From: Montifringilla adamsi
Lineage: Eukaryota; Chordata; Aves; Passeriformes; Passeridae
Assembly (NCBI GenBank): GCA_017590115.1
Contig: JAGGNK010003224.1
Span: 124,001 to 188,000 of the forward strand
Direction of reading: 5' to 3'
Length of the DNA: 64,000 bases
Positions 23,781 to 37,900 of the stretch are shown here, one piece after another (position 1 is the stretch's first letter; each line of letters begins with the position of its first letter). The notes under the pieces were generated by a model. The model saw nothing but the letters and a program-made list of their open reading frames with translations. It had not been told where the DNA came from and made no database searches. Both the position numbers and the translations under genes were made by a program.

Positions 23781-25993
23781 GAACTATGGCTTAGTTGATT
23801 TGCATTTGTGCTGTCATCAGGTTTAATGTTACCTGTTCTCATAATAAGCAACATTTGTCATACTCCTGATGACCTCCCCTTCTTTCCAGGACTATGAATA
23901 CACAAAATTCAATCTTTTAGTCTCAAATAATTGGAGAAATTTGCTCCAGTGTGGCTGCAGAGCTGAGAAGGGTCACACACACAAAAAAAAATACATAAGA
24001 GAATCAAGAAGACTTTTCTCTGTATCCAAGCCATGGCACAAAATAACATGAATATTTCAAGCAATATGCACAGTAAAAGAAAATCATGCTAGTTAAAATA
24101 ACTTTGAAAGTTTCCTTGAACTTATTCTAACAAATAAAAATACGAATATGTCTGTTATAGAAACACAAGCATTAATTTTTAAAGTTTTTGGATATATCAG
24201 GTGTACAATCTGAAGATTTTTGTGTTTGTGAGAGTATAAGACAGCTCCAAAACATGTCCGGACAATATCTTAAGTACTTAAAAAACCACAATCTATGTTA
24301 AGACTTCATAGCAGTGATAGATTGTTCTTCTTAACTCTTTATGAAGCCTATGCCTCCTTGGGCAGCTGAACTCTTTCACCCAAACCTGGCATCTTCATTT
24401 TGCCACTGACAGCCAAAAGAGTGGCTGTGAACTGGGGTGTCTGCTGGTATGAATGTCTTAGGCATGCCTGCTTAGGCAGGAACCTAAGCCCCAGGCTGTA
24501 TTCTGACTTATTGCTAGTATTTGTTTCTAGTGAGCGCTATCATGATGCTAACCACAGTTTGACTTTTAAATTTTCTCTACTGAGAAATTTCCAGCCAGGA
24601 AGAAAGCAATATCTTTTTCTTACTCTCACTGGCAACAGTAATTGTCCTTTGGGCAGCTCCGCTCTCCTGGTGCTCCTGTGAAGTCTGGCCCTTACATGCA
24701 TTGCACAGCACTGAGCATGGCACACATGGCATGAGAATGAAAACACACGTACCTCCCAAAGAATCACCAAGTCACCACACCAACAAAAAATTCTGTCTTT
24801 ATACATTGTATGCAAATCATCTTGGCTTAAAATACTTAAGTGTGAAAAAACCCTATTTTGCTGATGTCTGTAGCATTTCTTACACCAAATATTTACTGCA
24901 CAAAGCCATGCTATACACAGTGTAGGTTATGCAGACAAGACAGTGATAGGAGCACTCATCTGTTTCTCTATGGCTTGTTTTATTGCTTGTGGTCATTTGA
25001 GCTCCTAGACAAGAAGATTTTTCTGCAATATTTTCAAAAGATAGAAAGGGAGATGACAAGGTGTGCATTCTAATTTATTAATAAAATCCCAGTGATAACT
25101 TCGATTAGCAGTTCACAAAATCTTTTGTCCTGCTATCAGCTTGAAAAGTTCTTTCAAATACCACGTAAAAATATTAATTTGTCAGAATTCAACTGTTTTG
25201 CCACGTAGCAGGTGTAACATCAAAGGATTGACAAATGCTAGTTTAAATAACAGACTATGGCAATCATCTCTATGAGCTGCAAGAGCCCTTCTGGATTCCT
25301 CTTTTAATTGGTGCTGCAATTGTTCCAGTGCCTTGAGAATTGTTATGACAGTAATTATGGCTGCAATTGAATGGAGAGCAATAGCAGAGAAATATTCATG
25401 CCTTGGTTGGTCTTGCACTTCTTTTATTACATCAATACAAGTACTGCTCAAGCAAACTCTTTCAAGAAAGAATGTGCTCATATGTCAAAAATCCCAGTCA
25501 TCTCAAGGGTGCAGTTTGGTGCCACTTATATGCCAGTATGTTGACTCTGAAGTTGTCTCAAAATGATTTCTGGAAAAGAAATACAAAACCTTGCTGTTAC
25601 ACACACTAGAGAAAAATTTAAAAAAAAAATTAATATTTTTTGTCATACAACGTCACCAATAATGTTACTTTAATAATTATAACAGCAGTAAAACTGGCAT
25701 ATATAGACTAACTTTTCTTCTGAGCCTTGGAAAATTGGGGAAAAGTTTTAAATATAGTCTTTGAAACTGAAGTACTTTAAAAAAATTTTAGCTATCTTAA
25801 AAGTCCCTCTTCTGGTTTCATGAGGGACTAATATTTTGTGTGGTTATAGACACGTTGTGACTGAATATTCGTATACAAGCTCATATGGATGTTACAAGAC
25901 CAGAATTTGGTCTCATCATCAGGATTGCAAAATTCGGGCAATATCTGAGGTTTAGGTATAAATGGGCAATACTGGTTCATAGTATGAAACTGA

Positions 25994-26013
25994 CATATAT
26001 ATATATAGATATG
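25994..26013. repeat. short (TA)n microsatellite
   Basis: An alternating AT tract is interrupted once by AGAT. It has no further significance that I can see. Confidence 0.75.
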
Positions 26014-29000
26014 TTAAGAACTATTCATTTGAATAGATTTTATTTTGAAAGCCTTGTCAGTTGAATTTTGCATGAGATAGAGAGTTATGTGTTCAAAGAG
26101 GAGGTTAGAGAGAGCAAGGAAAGGTCTGGACAGGCAGTCTCTGAGTCCTGGCAAGGCTAACATTATTCTAGGTCAAATAGCTGTAAATAGGCTTGTACAT
26201 GCTGTGAATGTGTGTATGGGGAACATTTTACAAAGAACCTTTCAGTGGTCAATCACCCTCCATTTTAGGGTCTAATTGTTCAGAATAAAAATCTACTTTG
26301 TCCCCCATCTCAGTGCAATATACTCCCACTGAAGCAGTCATGTAATCAAGATGAACTGATTTTAGTACATCAACTTTAATCTTAATGGACTAGGGACAGT
26401 CTGATAGGCTCAGACTATGTATTCTTTGGCTTCTGTAACGCTATTACTTTTCTCTAGCTGGCTGCATCCAATTCTGTGCAATTTTTAAATCTCAGAGGAC
26501 AAGTCCTTTTGTCACAAGTCCTTTTAGCTATTATCCCTAACAGTTCTCTGGATGCTTTTTCTGTCTTTAAATTAAGATCCCTTTAACGCCCTCAAATAAT
26601 CATTGGTGTAAGCAGAACAGTAAAGTTAATCAAACATAAATGTCTCCAGTGCTGTGAAGTGTGTATTCCAGTGGGAAAGTGGTTTTTAAGGAAAGAGCAA
26701 CATACAAAATAATGTTTTATATTGAGATATACCTCTAAATTATAGCAATATGTTTCTCTAAAAACTAAATAACATTAAATGTTCAATATATTAATATTTC
26801 ACATTATATATATTGCACAGTGTTTATTGATTATATAGTAATATAATTAAAACATGTATTGAAATGGCTATATAATGTAAAGGCACTTAATTAGGCAGTT
26901 AGTGTTAACTGTGTAGCATTTTAGATAAGAGATTATATGTAAGGGTGTAGCTCTTTTGTCTATGTACTACTGGTTACTTATGCTGAAAGGTAAAAGTTAA
27001 GAAACATCAGAAATGCCAAAATTAAGTCTGTTTAACCTTTATGTCATCCAGTGTATTATAGTGATAAAGAATGTGGTTTGGCAAAACACGAGTACTGTTA
27101 TCCAGCTGAAAAAGTCATTTAGATGCTCAGAGGAAGCCACTTGGACCTCTTTCTTAGTTCCCTAGAGAAGGTACTTCTGTGTTGCAAATGCAAAGTGCTG
27201 AATAGGTAACACAATGTCATAATATTTGTTTTGGATCCTCTCAGTCATAGTGTGACTTTTTCTTGCTTATTGTATGTAAGCTGTACCTTATGTCAACACT
27301 TAAAATGGTTATTTTCTTTTATCTTGTTACCATGGGATCAGAGCACCCCACAAACACTAAAGAGTTAGCCATCTCAACTCCCAGATATGGTATTTTGTAA
27401 ACTCCATAAGTATATATGTCCCAGAATTTACAGAATCAGCCTCTAAATTGTTTAATTATCTGTGTTCCTCATTAGAGATGCCTGAAACTTGTCTGCTGGC
27501 CACAGTCACTCATGACATCTGCTGGCTTCAGCTGCAGTGACTTGCAGTGTACGAAATGCAGACTGTGGCTGTCTTGGGCTGGGGACCCAGAAAGGAGGCA
27601 GCATATCATTAGTGGTCCAGTGTGGTTGTTTAATTAGTATAAAATGAAAATCCACAAATCTGCAGTCTAGAATCAATGTGCACTACAGTCTGTACTAATC
27701 CTCACTTTACTAAGTTTATAGCTATCTGTTTGAATTCCTATTGTTAACCTCATCCCTTGAAATAATGCATGCAGTTCTTTCCTTTATATATACACAAGTT
27801 TCATGGGAAAATAGTAGTGCAATTCCTTCCAAGGGACAGGGTGTGCCAGTCAGATTGAATTGTTTACTTATATACCTTACAAATGTCAGTATGTCAGTCT
27901 TCTCATGTATAACACCGAAAGACATTAAGGGAGCTGCTGTCATTAATGTCTATATACTTATTATACAATCAGAAGTCAACAAACTTACTTTATTTAATTT
28001 TTTTTTCTGTACTAAACTAATGGGAAGAATCAAAATATTTTCATTTTCATTGGAGGAATCATGGCAGCATCTAGGTTGTGGTACTTTTCACTTCCATAAG
28101 AAATGCACTGGTTTATAAATGCTTGATAAGAAAGAAAATGTTTTTATACAGAACTTTGTTTTATATCCTCTTTTATTTGAAAATTCATTAATTAATCCTT
28201 TTAATTTTTCACCTTTGATAATGGTAGTATTTCAAAGGTGTTTTTTCCTAGTTTTTGCTTTTGTTTTTACAAAAGTAATTTTTTAAAATTAATACTCTGT
28301 CTACCCTGAAGGTTTCCACTGTTTCTCACACCACGTTACCAGTGTCGCCACTGTTCTGCAGCAAAACACACAGAAAAAAACACCCTGGCAGACACTACCT
28401 GGTTTCCAGCAAGCCCATCCAGGTCAGGTGCCTCCTGATGTCCTTATGAAGACTAGGGCTGCTGGGGAGTACAAATACCCCCCACCCCAGGGATCTCAGT
28501 CCCAGAGCTTGTTGGGTTTGATGCAAACCCATGTGAACACCTGGACCTGGCTGAGCTCTAGCACAGTGTTGAGCCCAGCAACAAGCCAGAGGCTACGAGA
28601 GCAATGCTGATCCCAAGGAACAGGGCTGGCCCCTAAAGAAAACATTATGTACCATGTGTTTTTTCCTGGGAAGATTCAGTCTATGCTCCTATTTATTGTG
28701 CCCAAGTCTCAGCACTTTCTGGCTTCTAGGAGGAAGTGCTGCCTTGAATGCAGCACCAAGGCACATGCTAGGCTTTGCATTTGCACTGTGCTGTGCTATG
28801 CTAGAGGCAAAAAGTCCATCCAAAGCACCAAGAATAGAACAGACCTGCATGATAGTTCCTCTGAGCAAGGCAGATGAGGTCCAAACTAGTTAAACTAGAG
28901 CTAATAAAGTGTATTTGTTGCCTACTGGAGATACTGGTGGTACTTGGAATCACATTCTCTCTGAGCTGTACATCCCTCATGCAGTGTACTCCTTCAGACC

Positions 29001-31953
29001 TTTCTCTTTGATCTGTGGATTATAGAGGGTGTGGCCACATATTCTAAATTTATTTATTTAATTTACATGCTAAGAATCACCATTCAAAGGTTCCTAGATT
29101 CCTCCACAGGCTGCTATAGAGTATTTAGACTCCTGAATGTAGGTGCTGGGTATCAAGCAATCAAAGTAATTGAAAATAGATGATGTATGTGTTTAGCAGA
29201 ATGGGGTTCAAATCACACTATTACCTCATATTCTATTGCCCAGAAAATCACTTCAGAAATACTTATCTAAAATTTACTAGCAAAAAAATGCAGTGTGAAA
29301 AGGAAATTTCAGTTCACTCTTCTCCTTACTGGAGATGTTCTTCAGTTCAACGTAAATGGAAGCAGAAACACTTAGTAGCTACTGAAGTACTCAGTGTGGG
29401 CAGGGAATTGTCTGAAATAAGAGTCCTCTCTTGGTATCTGTTGGGAAAGAGGGAAAGTGAACAACTGAACCAGACATCATTTACATGCAAGATGTGCTAT
29501 AACAGAATACTTCTCTTGGAGACAAAAAAAAAATATGAAGTTGAAGTGATTGAAAGACTGCAAGCCATGTCCGGAAACCTCCAGAAATGAAATCTTTGAC
29601 AAATATTCCTATAGACAAATGCTGCTCTGACAGTGGCTGCAGCCAGAAATGGGAATTTGAAAGATCCTGAGAGAAGTAAAAATCATGGCCAATTCTGTCC
29701 ATTTTTGAAGGGTAAATTTATATTTCATTCACGAGCGAAGCAGTGAAGTAGTCTCCCAGAAGACCCAAAAGAGCTCACAGGCTGCAAACCAACAGCAGGG
29801 AAAGTTCTCTGGCAATGATGACAGATGTGGGTAGGAAGGCAGCAGGAGTGGTGGTAGAGTTGAAGAGTGGCAACACAAATAACAAAAGCTGCCTTTTACC
29901 CGGCAATGCATGCCCTGGAGTTCCACATACTGCAGAGACTGACTATTTAATATACTTCTTAACTTGGATAAGGATGTCAGTCTATGTTTGGACTGCTGCC
30001 ATGGACATGTGAGAAGGTTAGTAATATTGACATAACTTATTTTGTAGATTAATTTTTTATCTCTGACTGGTTTATTGTTTTATTGTGTTTCTTTATCCCC
30101 TTATTAAAGTTATGTTTGTTCAAGTTACTTTGACTGGTACAGGTACTCCTTACTCCTCTATGTCTTATTACTCAGGTTTCTGAGACAGAATCTTAAAGCA
30201 CAGATTTTTAAGCTCTCAGAAGGAACAGATAGAGTTGCATTGGCTTTTTGTAAGTGTTAATGAGCACAGCCAGTTTATGATTCATACTGCCATGCCAGCC
30301 ATAAACTTCTAGTGCACCTTTATCTTCCATGACAAGACCTGGAGTTGAGTTCAACACCTTCCATGTTTGCTGAATTATTTCTTTATGCTTTTAGAAAGTC
30401 TTACTGCAAAGATTTTACACTTCTCAGAGAAGATCTATGCAGTTGCAGCATGTAGTGTCAGTCTGAGCTGTATTTGTCATTGTAGTACTTTCCCCTGCAT
30501 TTGTAACTGCTTTCCTGGCTGTGTGTGTTTGTGGCTGTATTCAAACCCAATGAAACCAGTATAAAGGTTTTATGACTGGTGGGATTTGGATCTTGTGTTT
30601 CAGGCTGGAAACCAGTTAGTCAAATATACATGAAAATCAAAAAGGTGTTTTGAAGCACCTGCATAATACCAACTAAATTAAGATTAATTAATCTGACAGG
30701 AAGACAGATGTCTTTCTAATGAAAGGGTTAAGTAATCCTTTTGCAATAGCCCTTCAAGGCTTTGTATGGTGATGCTTTGTATTGAACCTATATGAGTTTC
30801 CCTGGCTCACTTAATGACCATTTACATTACATTGAACCTCTACTATGGATGTGGTTAAAGGAAAACACTCCACATTTATATCCAACCAAACAGAAGCAGT
30901 AATATATGGAGGAAATGAAGTTCTGAAATAAAGAAACAATATAGGGGCAGTAATATTTTTTGTCAGCTATTGTTGTAAATAGCAAACGTAGGGAATATGT
31001 TCAACTTGATTTAAAGAGCGCACATGATGATCCTAAAGGACAACATCAAGAACAATTGTTCATCTCTTCATTTCAGATTAAGTCCAGATTGTTACAGAGT
31101 GTTGTTTACCCATTTCCCCTCAACAGTATTGACAGAGGCTATGAAAATTCCCCAGGATAAAATTTGCTTTAGCTCAGATTAAGGTAAGATAGCATTTGCC
31201 TTACAGCATATTAATCTTGTGGAAATTATTAGATTTGTCTGTACATGCTCTTGTAGCGTCTGACCTCCACTGAAGTACCATCGGAAGCATCACTTAAAGG
31301 GGAAATAAGTCACTGAATATGGACATTTGTAAGTGCATTTCAAATCTCACATGTATGATTTTTCATTTCCTTCTTTTGCACTGACTTCTAGGTTCTGTAA
31401 CATAGATCTAGATTTGTATGTGGGACTAACAAAAAAAGCTCACTGACTATTATCCCTAAGAGAAGAGAAGTATCTGTTCTTGGAATGCTCTGTTTTTCTT
31501 GTGGGGAAGAAGGTTTATTGTAAAATTGAAACTGAGAATACCAAGAAAAAGATGGACACAGAGATTCCAGGGATGAGGCTGCATGAATGTGGGAGAGTTC
31601 AAGGTTATGGGAACCATGAAAAAGAAAAAAAAAAGGGAAACCTAGATATTATAGTGTCCAAAGGGGAAGAAATGTGGATGGATAAGAGCACCAAGAAAAG
31701 AAATGAACAGTGACAATTGATAATTAAGCTGTAGGCTAGCCAGACCACACATATTTTGAATAAGAAACAGGAGGAGAATGCATGGACAGATTGAGACCAG
31801 GATGGCATCAGTGAAAAGAATAGCAGAGGAATAAGGGTATTCTCTTACTGTAGCTTTTACTGCCAAGGAATACAAATAAGAGGGATTTTTTTTGTTTGTT
31901 TTTCTTTCACTAGCAAGACAGCAAGGCTGATATTCCCACCACCCTTCCTCTGG

Positions 31954-31979
31954 AAAAAAAAAAAAAAAAAAAAAAAAAA
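31954..31979. repeat. A26 homopolymer
   Basis: Twenty-six consecutive A follow TCCTCTGG and precede CCCACAT. The 5' side shows no recognisable gene copy or SINE, so its origin is undetermined. Confidence 0.92.
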
Positions 31980-34900
31980 CCCACATAAAACTGGACCACT
32001 TGAAATTTGTTTGAAGAATCAGTTTCAAAAAGAATCTCTCTAGTAAATAGTTGCAAGCCAATTTTTTACCATACTCTTTTTACACAGCATTTGAAGGTCC
32101 TTCATCAGAAAGTTATAAGATTATTACTGTATTAATCCAGTAGCTGATTTCTGAAAATTAATTTCACTGACTTGCAAGACTAGGCACTCAAAACTATGGA
32201 AGCTTTAATTCACAAGTTCATCCTAATATTTTCCCCTGCAGTTGACATATGTATGACATCTGAGCTTTATCTGGAAAGAACTTCTAACTTTTCTGGAGTG
32301 TGTTTTGGAGTTGGGGATGTTTTTTGTTTTGTTTTTGTTTGTTTGTAATTTTTATTTTCTGTCAAAAGCTGTTTGTATTCATGTCTTAAAATAAGATAAA
32401 CATTCTCTGTATTATTTTAACCAATTTTAAAGACATGTCACGTACGTGCCATCCAACAAAATCCCTAATAGAACAGCCCCCATTCCACATCTAGTCAAGT
32501 GCTTTCTTTCTCATGCAACTTTCTGTCCTTCCAGCTGAGAACTTACAGGTTTATTTGCTGAATTTATTAGATTAAAGATATTTGCATTTTGTGCTCTGAA
32601 CTTTACTGTTCACTTGAGAAGCCATATTTAGCATGGGCACCTGTAAAGGAGAAGTGTTACCATGTTGTTGTATTTTTTATGAACAGCATTTAATACAGCA
32701 AATGCCTAGAATCTCTGACAACTCTCAAAAAAAACCCAGTTTGCCCAATCTTGATCTTATTATCAGCAATAAATCAGGTTTTCCATCTCTTTTTAGCCAG
32801 GAAAGATTACTGTGGTACAGTCATAAAATTGATGTTATTCCTTCTTTACAAATTACCACAGTCCTAGATTTTAGTAGTGTTCAAAACTGCACCATGAGGT
32901 TGGTGTTCCTGTGCAAATCCTCATGCTGGAGCCCAGAAATGTCTGCCTTGCTTCTGCTCTTAAAATCTACCTCTAAAGGGAACAAAGTGGCAAAGTGGTT
33001 TAATCTTGAAAATTACTGCTGTAGCCAAAATTGATTTATGGCCCAGTTCAGGTTACAGTCTGGTTCAATTTGAATACAAATATTATAAATGTTCAGTGAT
33101 CAGTTTTCAAAGTGTGCTAGAGGTTGCCCGTGACTTTAACCTACAGTCCTCAGCTGCTTCTTTAGGGTCATCTTGTCTTTACCAATGTTATCTGTGTATT
33201 TATTTATGCATTTCCAGTTAGTCATTGACTTACAACGACAGTGCAGTGGGAGTAGCTGTCTCTCACTGCCAAGTGTATATTCTTTGCCTGGAGCCCAACC
33301 AATCGTAAGAGGAAACAACCCAGCAAAATCACAATTATTCTTTTTTGGTCATTTCTCAAATGATGGACTGATTGTCTTTCTAACTTCTTTTTGGAATCAG
33401 AGGTACATCCTTGGTCTTTTACCAATAAATGCAAGGGAAATAAAATCTTTCTTCTGAGTACAGAATATATCAGCTGCCTTTTGAAACCAAGTATGAGAAG
33501 GTGGAAATATTAACCAACATCTTCAGTAATATTTTGGACTGAAAAACACTTATGCCCGGTTCCCTGAGTCATAAACTACTTCCTCTGCAGCTTTCAGTAA
33601 GAAATTCAGGACAGATTCTAACTCATGTTTAGATGTTCTAGTTCCTGCAGCTATTAAGGGTCTCTCTGCAGGCAGGTGGGATAGTCAAATGTGTACAGGG
33701 ATGAAAGTTTTTAAATCTCACCCTCTGGAGACCTCACTTCCCATCTAAAGGCAGGGAGAAGGAACTTCACTGTATCGGAAATGTATTCCTCATGAGGATA
33801 AGTGCACTGAAGAATGTCAGGCATTTGCACTTTGACACTACAGCTGTGTCAGTGCCGGACACAGACCACGTTACGGAGGCTTCGCAACAAAAATGACAGA
33901 AAACTTACTGTGTCGGGGTGACTGTGTGATAGGGAATAGAGTTTGTCTTCGCCCATGCTTCTGAAATTAGGCATCAGTGATGGCTGAGGGGCTGTGAGCA
34001 CAGTAATTCCTTTCTTCAGATAGTGAAGAACTGAGAGCCCATTTGTGTGCAGAGATGAGCATAGCTTTGAAAGCCAGAAGAAATCAAGCAGAACCCAAAA
34101 AATGGAAAATGAATGGTGGTACCAGCTGATCACAGGCAGTAATGAGGGTTTCAGTAAGCTGAGAAAGCAAGAATTACTACAGTGCATACAACTCTTCAAT
34201 ACAAAGACAAGTACTTTTTGTGTAAAGCCTGACTCTGAGGAATCTGGAGGGAATGTAGTCTTTGAAGATTGCCTAAGAAATAAGTGCTCAAAGTTCACAG
34301 GCTGACTTAATCAAAGCAAGTCACCCATTAAGACTTCCTTCACATCCCAAGTACTTTGTATCTCAAGGCATATCTCCTTTCTGCACACAGAAAAGAAGGC
34401 TTTTTCTCCATGATTTTGTTAGTGATGAGGGATTTTATAACAAAACTATCATCAGAAAGCCATTTATGCCTCATTTTTATGCCAGCATTGAATTTTCCTG
34501 GTGGGTTCTGTGATTTGTTTGGTTTGGCTGTCTTCTAGTGAGGACAGGATGTGTGTTATGGACTACCATGCTCATTTCCACTACCCATTCTTCTTCACTT
34601 CCTGAATGTTGACTAGTCTGGTCAGGGAGGATGAAAAGCTCTCTTGCCCTGGAGAACAATAGCACTCTGAATAGAGCATCTTACAGTGAAATCTTCTGTT
34701 CTCCTAGATCTCAGATGCTGATGTCCAGAGCAAAATTCTGCTACTGGTGGTGTGGGGCATGAGTGTGATAGGACTCACTTCCCAGGCTACCCAATCCTTG
34801 GGAAAGGAGGAAGGGTGAACTGAATCACTCAGCCTAGGAGAATCAAATCCAAAGATGATATTTGTCAAGGTTAAACAGCCAACATAAACATTTGCACCTT

Positions 34901-37900
34901 CTGAGGCATTTTCCTTTTCCAGGGGAAATCACTGTATCAACCATTCTCTCACTGTTAGTGGCAGAGATGCTACAGGATCATCATGGGGAATAGCTCCTGG
35001 TAGGAAAAAAGAGGGATCAACAAGTGACTAGCTGTAGGGACCTAAAGGGACCAAGGACTTTATTTAAATGCCCTTGAGGTGCCTTGGTCACAAGACAGAG
35101 TCTGGCAGTCATGCTAGTCCCAGACTCTGCTGAGACTACAATCACAGGTCATGTCACAAACCCTGGTGATCTGGGAGCTCTGCTGGTATTTATCATCCCA
35201 GCAAACAGCACACTTGCCAGTCCAGTGAATTAAGTAGCTCTGGGGTGGTGTTGCAACACAGTAGGCTCATTAACTTGTTGTGAAATAAGCAGAATGTTAT
35301 GGAATAGCACAGAAGATCAGCAGAGGATACACAGGACCAACATTCCCCTTGTTCCTGCAGGCAGGATTACCAGGCAAAGGCATACCTTTATTAAGTTTTG
35401 CCGCTTCCGACACTTACAAGTACATATCTGTTCTAATTGCCTTGTTTAACTAGTTTTGAGTCCCTGATTTGCTTGAATCCTACTTTTAGGGGCAATTTTT
35501 GATCCTTATGAAACAGTGAGGAGGAAAATGAGTATCATGGTGGTAACAGCAGCAATTTTTTTCTGCTCTTCCAAGCTGCATTTCACATTCAATAAAAGTT
35601 TCATGGATTCTGCCTTTGAAAAAGAGGGGAGCCTCATTCATCTCAAGGATGACTGTTTGATTTAGAAAAGGAATGAAACCCCAACTGTAATAGTCAGCTG
35701 AAGTCAGCTGTTCTGCAGCCTGTAAATGGCCAGGACACTGATGAATAAATAGCTAGAGTGCACAAATAATGGAAACATTACTCTTAATAGATCAAGGCAT
35801 TACAAAATATGTTGTTAGGCTATGTTATAGGAATTTGGAAGAAATTTTTTTTTAATGATAAGGAAATATAAGAGGCATTGGTGGGATGGGGAGAAGGATG
35901 GTTCAGTATTCTAAAAGGGAGTTAAAAGCAGTAAGAGACATACCAGCAAAGGAAATTTCCACATCTCACATCCTAAGGGATTTCCATTGCATCTCTAGAC
36001 AAGGCAAGAAGAGGTAGTAACCATGGACTAAGCTGGAGAAAGGGAGGGAGAAAGAACAAAAGGTTGAGATAGAGAAGAAAAAGGAGAGCTTAAGTATTAA
36101 AAATGGTAAGAAAGACAACTATCATATCAAATTTGTGCTTTGGAGTATAGTGATACAACACTTACAGGATAAAGTGACACAGGACTGAATGCTGCAAAGA
36201 GTGTAGGAAACATGAAGGAAAAATGGTCTCTCTTACTACTGAGGGGCAAGCTGATCCTTTTCTACATTTTGAGACAACAGGAGGCATCCAGGTTACTACA
36301 GCAGGAGAAAGGACTAAGAAATTCAGTGCCTCTACTCTACTGCTATCAGTAAAAAACCAAGTCATTCTCATCTGTTGTAATCAGGTGTAATTAGGTAAAA
36401 AATTAGCAAGTGAGTACACTTCAGGCTTATTCTGTTAGCACTGGATTTTGTTTTAGACCTGTTTTTCCAGTTTTGTTGGCTTTGAAAGAGGCCATTTCAG
36501 TCTATGATCCAGGACACTACAGATGCTTATTGTTCCTATTTTAACAAAACCACAAAGTCTAGGAATAAAATGGCAAAAGAAAATAAGCAGCAAAACTGTA
36601 ACTAATAGCATTTATTAGCTCATTCTGGTATTAATGAAAGTACAGTTTAACACCAATGTTACTTTTTTGTCTAGTTTAATGACAAACTTTCTTATTGGAC
36701 TCAAATTTTACTTTTGTAATAATTATCATAGTAACAATCACAGTCTTCATTTTGCTGGGGAAAAAAGTGTGATGATTACCACCCAATGGGGACAGACAGG
36801 AATTAGATTACTATATAAATTACTGTGCATATTTGTAAATTTAGTTCTTTTGTTTGAAAACTTAATTTAAAAATTGACTTGAAGACTTAATAGATATTAT
36901 GCAAATGAAACCGGCACAAGAGTTTTGTTTGTTTTCCCTCTAGTCCCATAGCCCTGTGATTTCAGAGCTCACCACAGCTCTCAGCCCTGCTTTGATTATC
37001 AGACACCAAGCACATTCTTGGAGTTGGTCCTCTCAGACCAGACCCTCTAGGGTGTGGAAAGTGAGCTCAAATGTTGGCAAGCAAGGACCCATCTAATTTT
37101 TCATCTCATGAAGTAAATGTCTCAGTGCTCAGTGTAATACCTCTGTGTAGTGGCTGTTCTGCCTGGATTCAGGTGCTGCCTTTGTTGCTGCAGCTGCTGT
37201 GGATAGCAAAGCTCTCATGAGTACGTGAAGGGCCTGGCCCTGTGGTGTGGCCCTTGTTTGAACTTGGCAGATAAGGACCAGCCAATATTTTAAACTGCAG
37301 AGTTCAGAACAGTAACCATCTTCTAGCATTAAAGATTTACAGACTTTATTTTAATGATGTAGAAGAACAAGTCAATTCAGAATAGCATTAAATTTTTGTT
37401 TGTAACAAATATCTTCCCTGTCTCCTTTCCTCTAACATACTTATTCAGATGGATATTTCAATCAGGTATATACAAAAAACTTTCAAGACAATAAATAAAT
37501 AAATCCTAATAATGGGGAAGGGAAGAGAGTTTCCCCCACCATGGGGGGAAGGAGTTAACTGATTTCCTGTAACAGAAAAGTCTTCGAGTCCAAGGTACTG
37601 CAATCATGGATGCAGAGGCAAATAACAGCATCAGTTATGAGATAACATGGTCTTCCTTCAGAAAATATTTGAAATTTATAGTTCAGTTACAAAAGTGTTC
37701 TGGGAAGGATCACAAGGAGCCTCAACCTCTGAAAACATTAACCTGAACTGAAGAAGAGCTGCGCAGCTGAAAGCAGGGAAGGAAAGAGGTGGGATCTGAA
37801 AAGGCTGGCAAAGATTTGGAAAGAATATTAATATACATAAATATTAATGTCTTTCTCTTACATAGAAGACACTCCAGAAAGTCTTGATATATGAAGCAGC

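Larger units (their letters stand above)
19770..31953. other. long AT-rich region, no gene recognised
   Basis: No conserved exon, RNA gene or transposon was recognised. Landmarks listed separately are the A22 run, the (CT)n tract, a 19-bp tandem duplication and a TA microsatellite. The longest frames are 136 codons at 29,180-29,590 (plus), 125 codons at 27,741-28,118 (plus) and 99 codons at 25,182-25,481 (minus). None matches a family I know. A GC-richer block lies at 28,390-28,600, and the densest AT stretch at 26,700-26,900. Confidence 0.5.

Noticed and set aside
29180..29590. 136-codon plus-strand frame, rich in Lys, Glu and Ser
   Set aside because: I recognise no domain, and the start has no promoter or splice context. 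A frame of this length is expected now and then in 64 kb on six frames.
31954..31979. A26 as the tail of a processed pseudogene
   Set aside because: The sequence before it does not resemble any gene I recognise, no polyadenylation-signal-to-tail arrangement is clear and no flanking target duplication was found.
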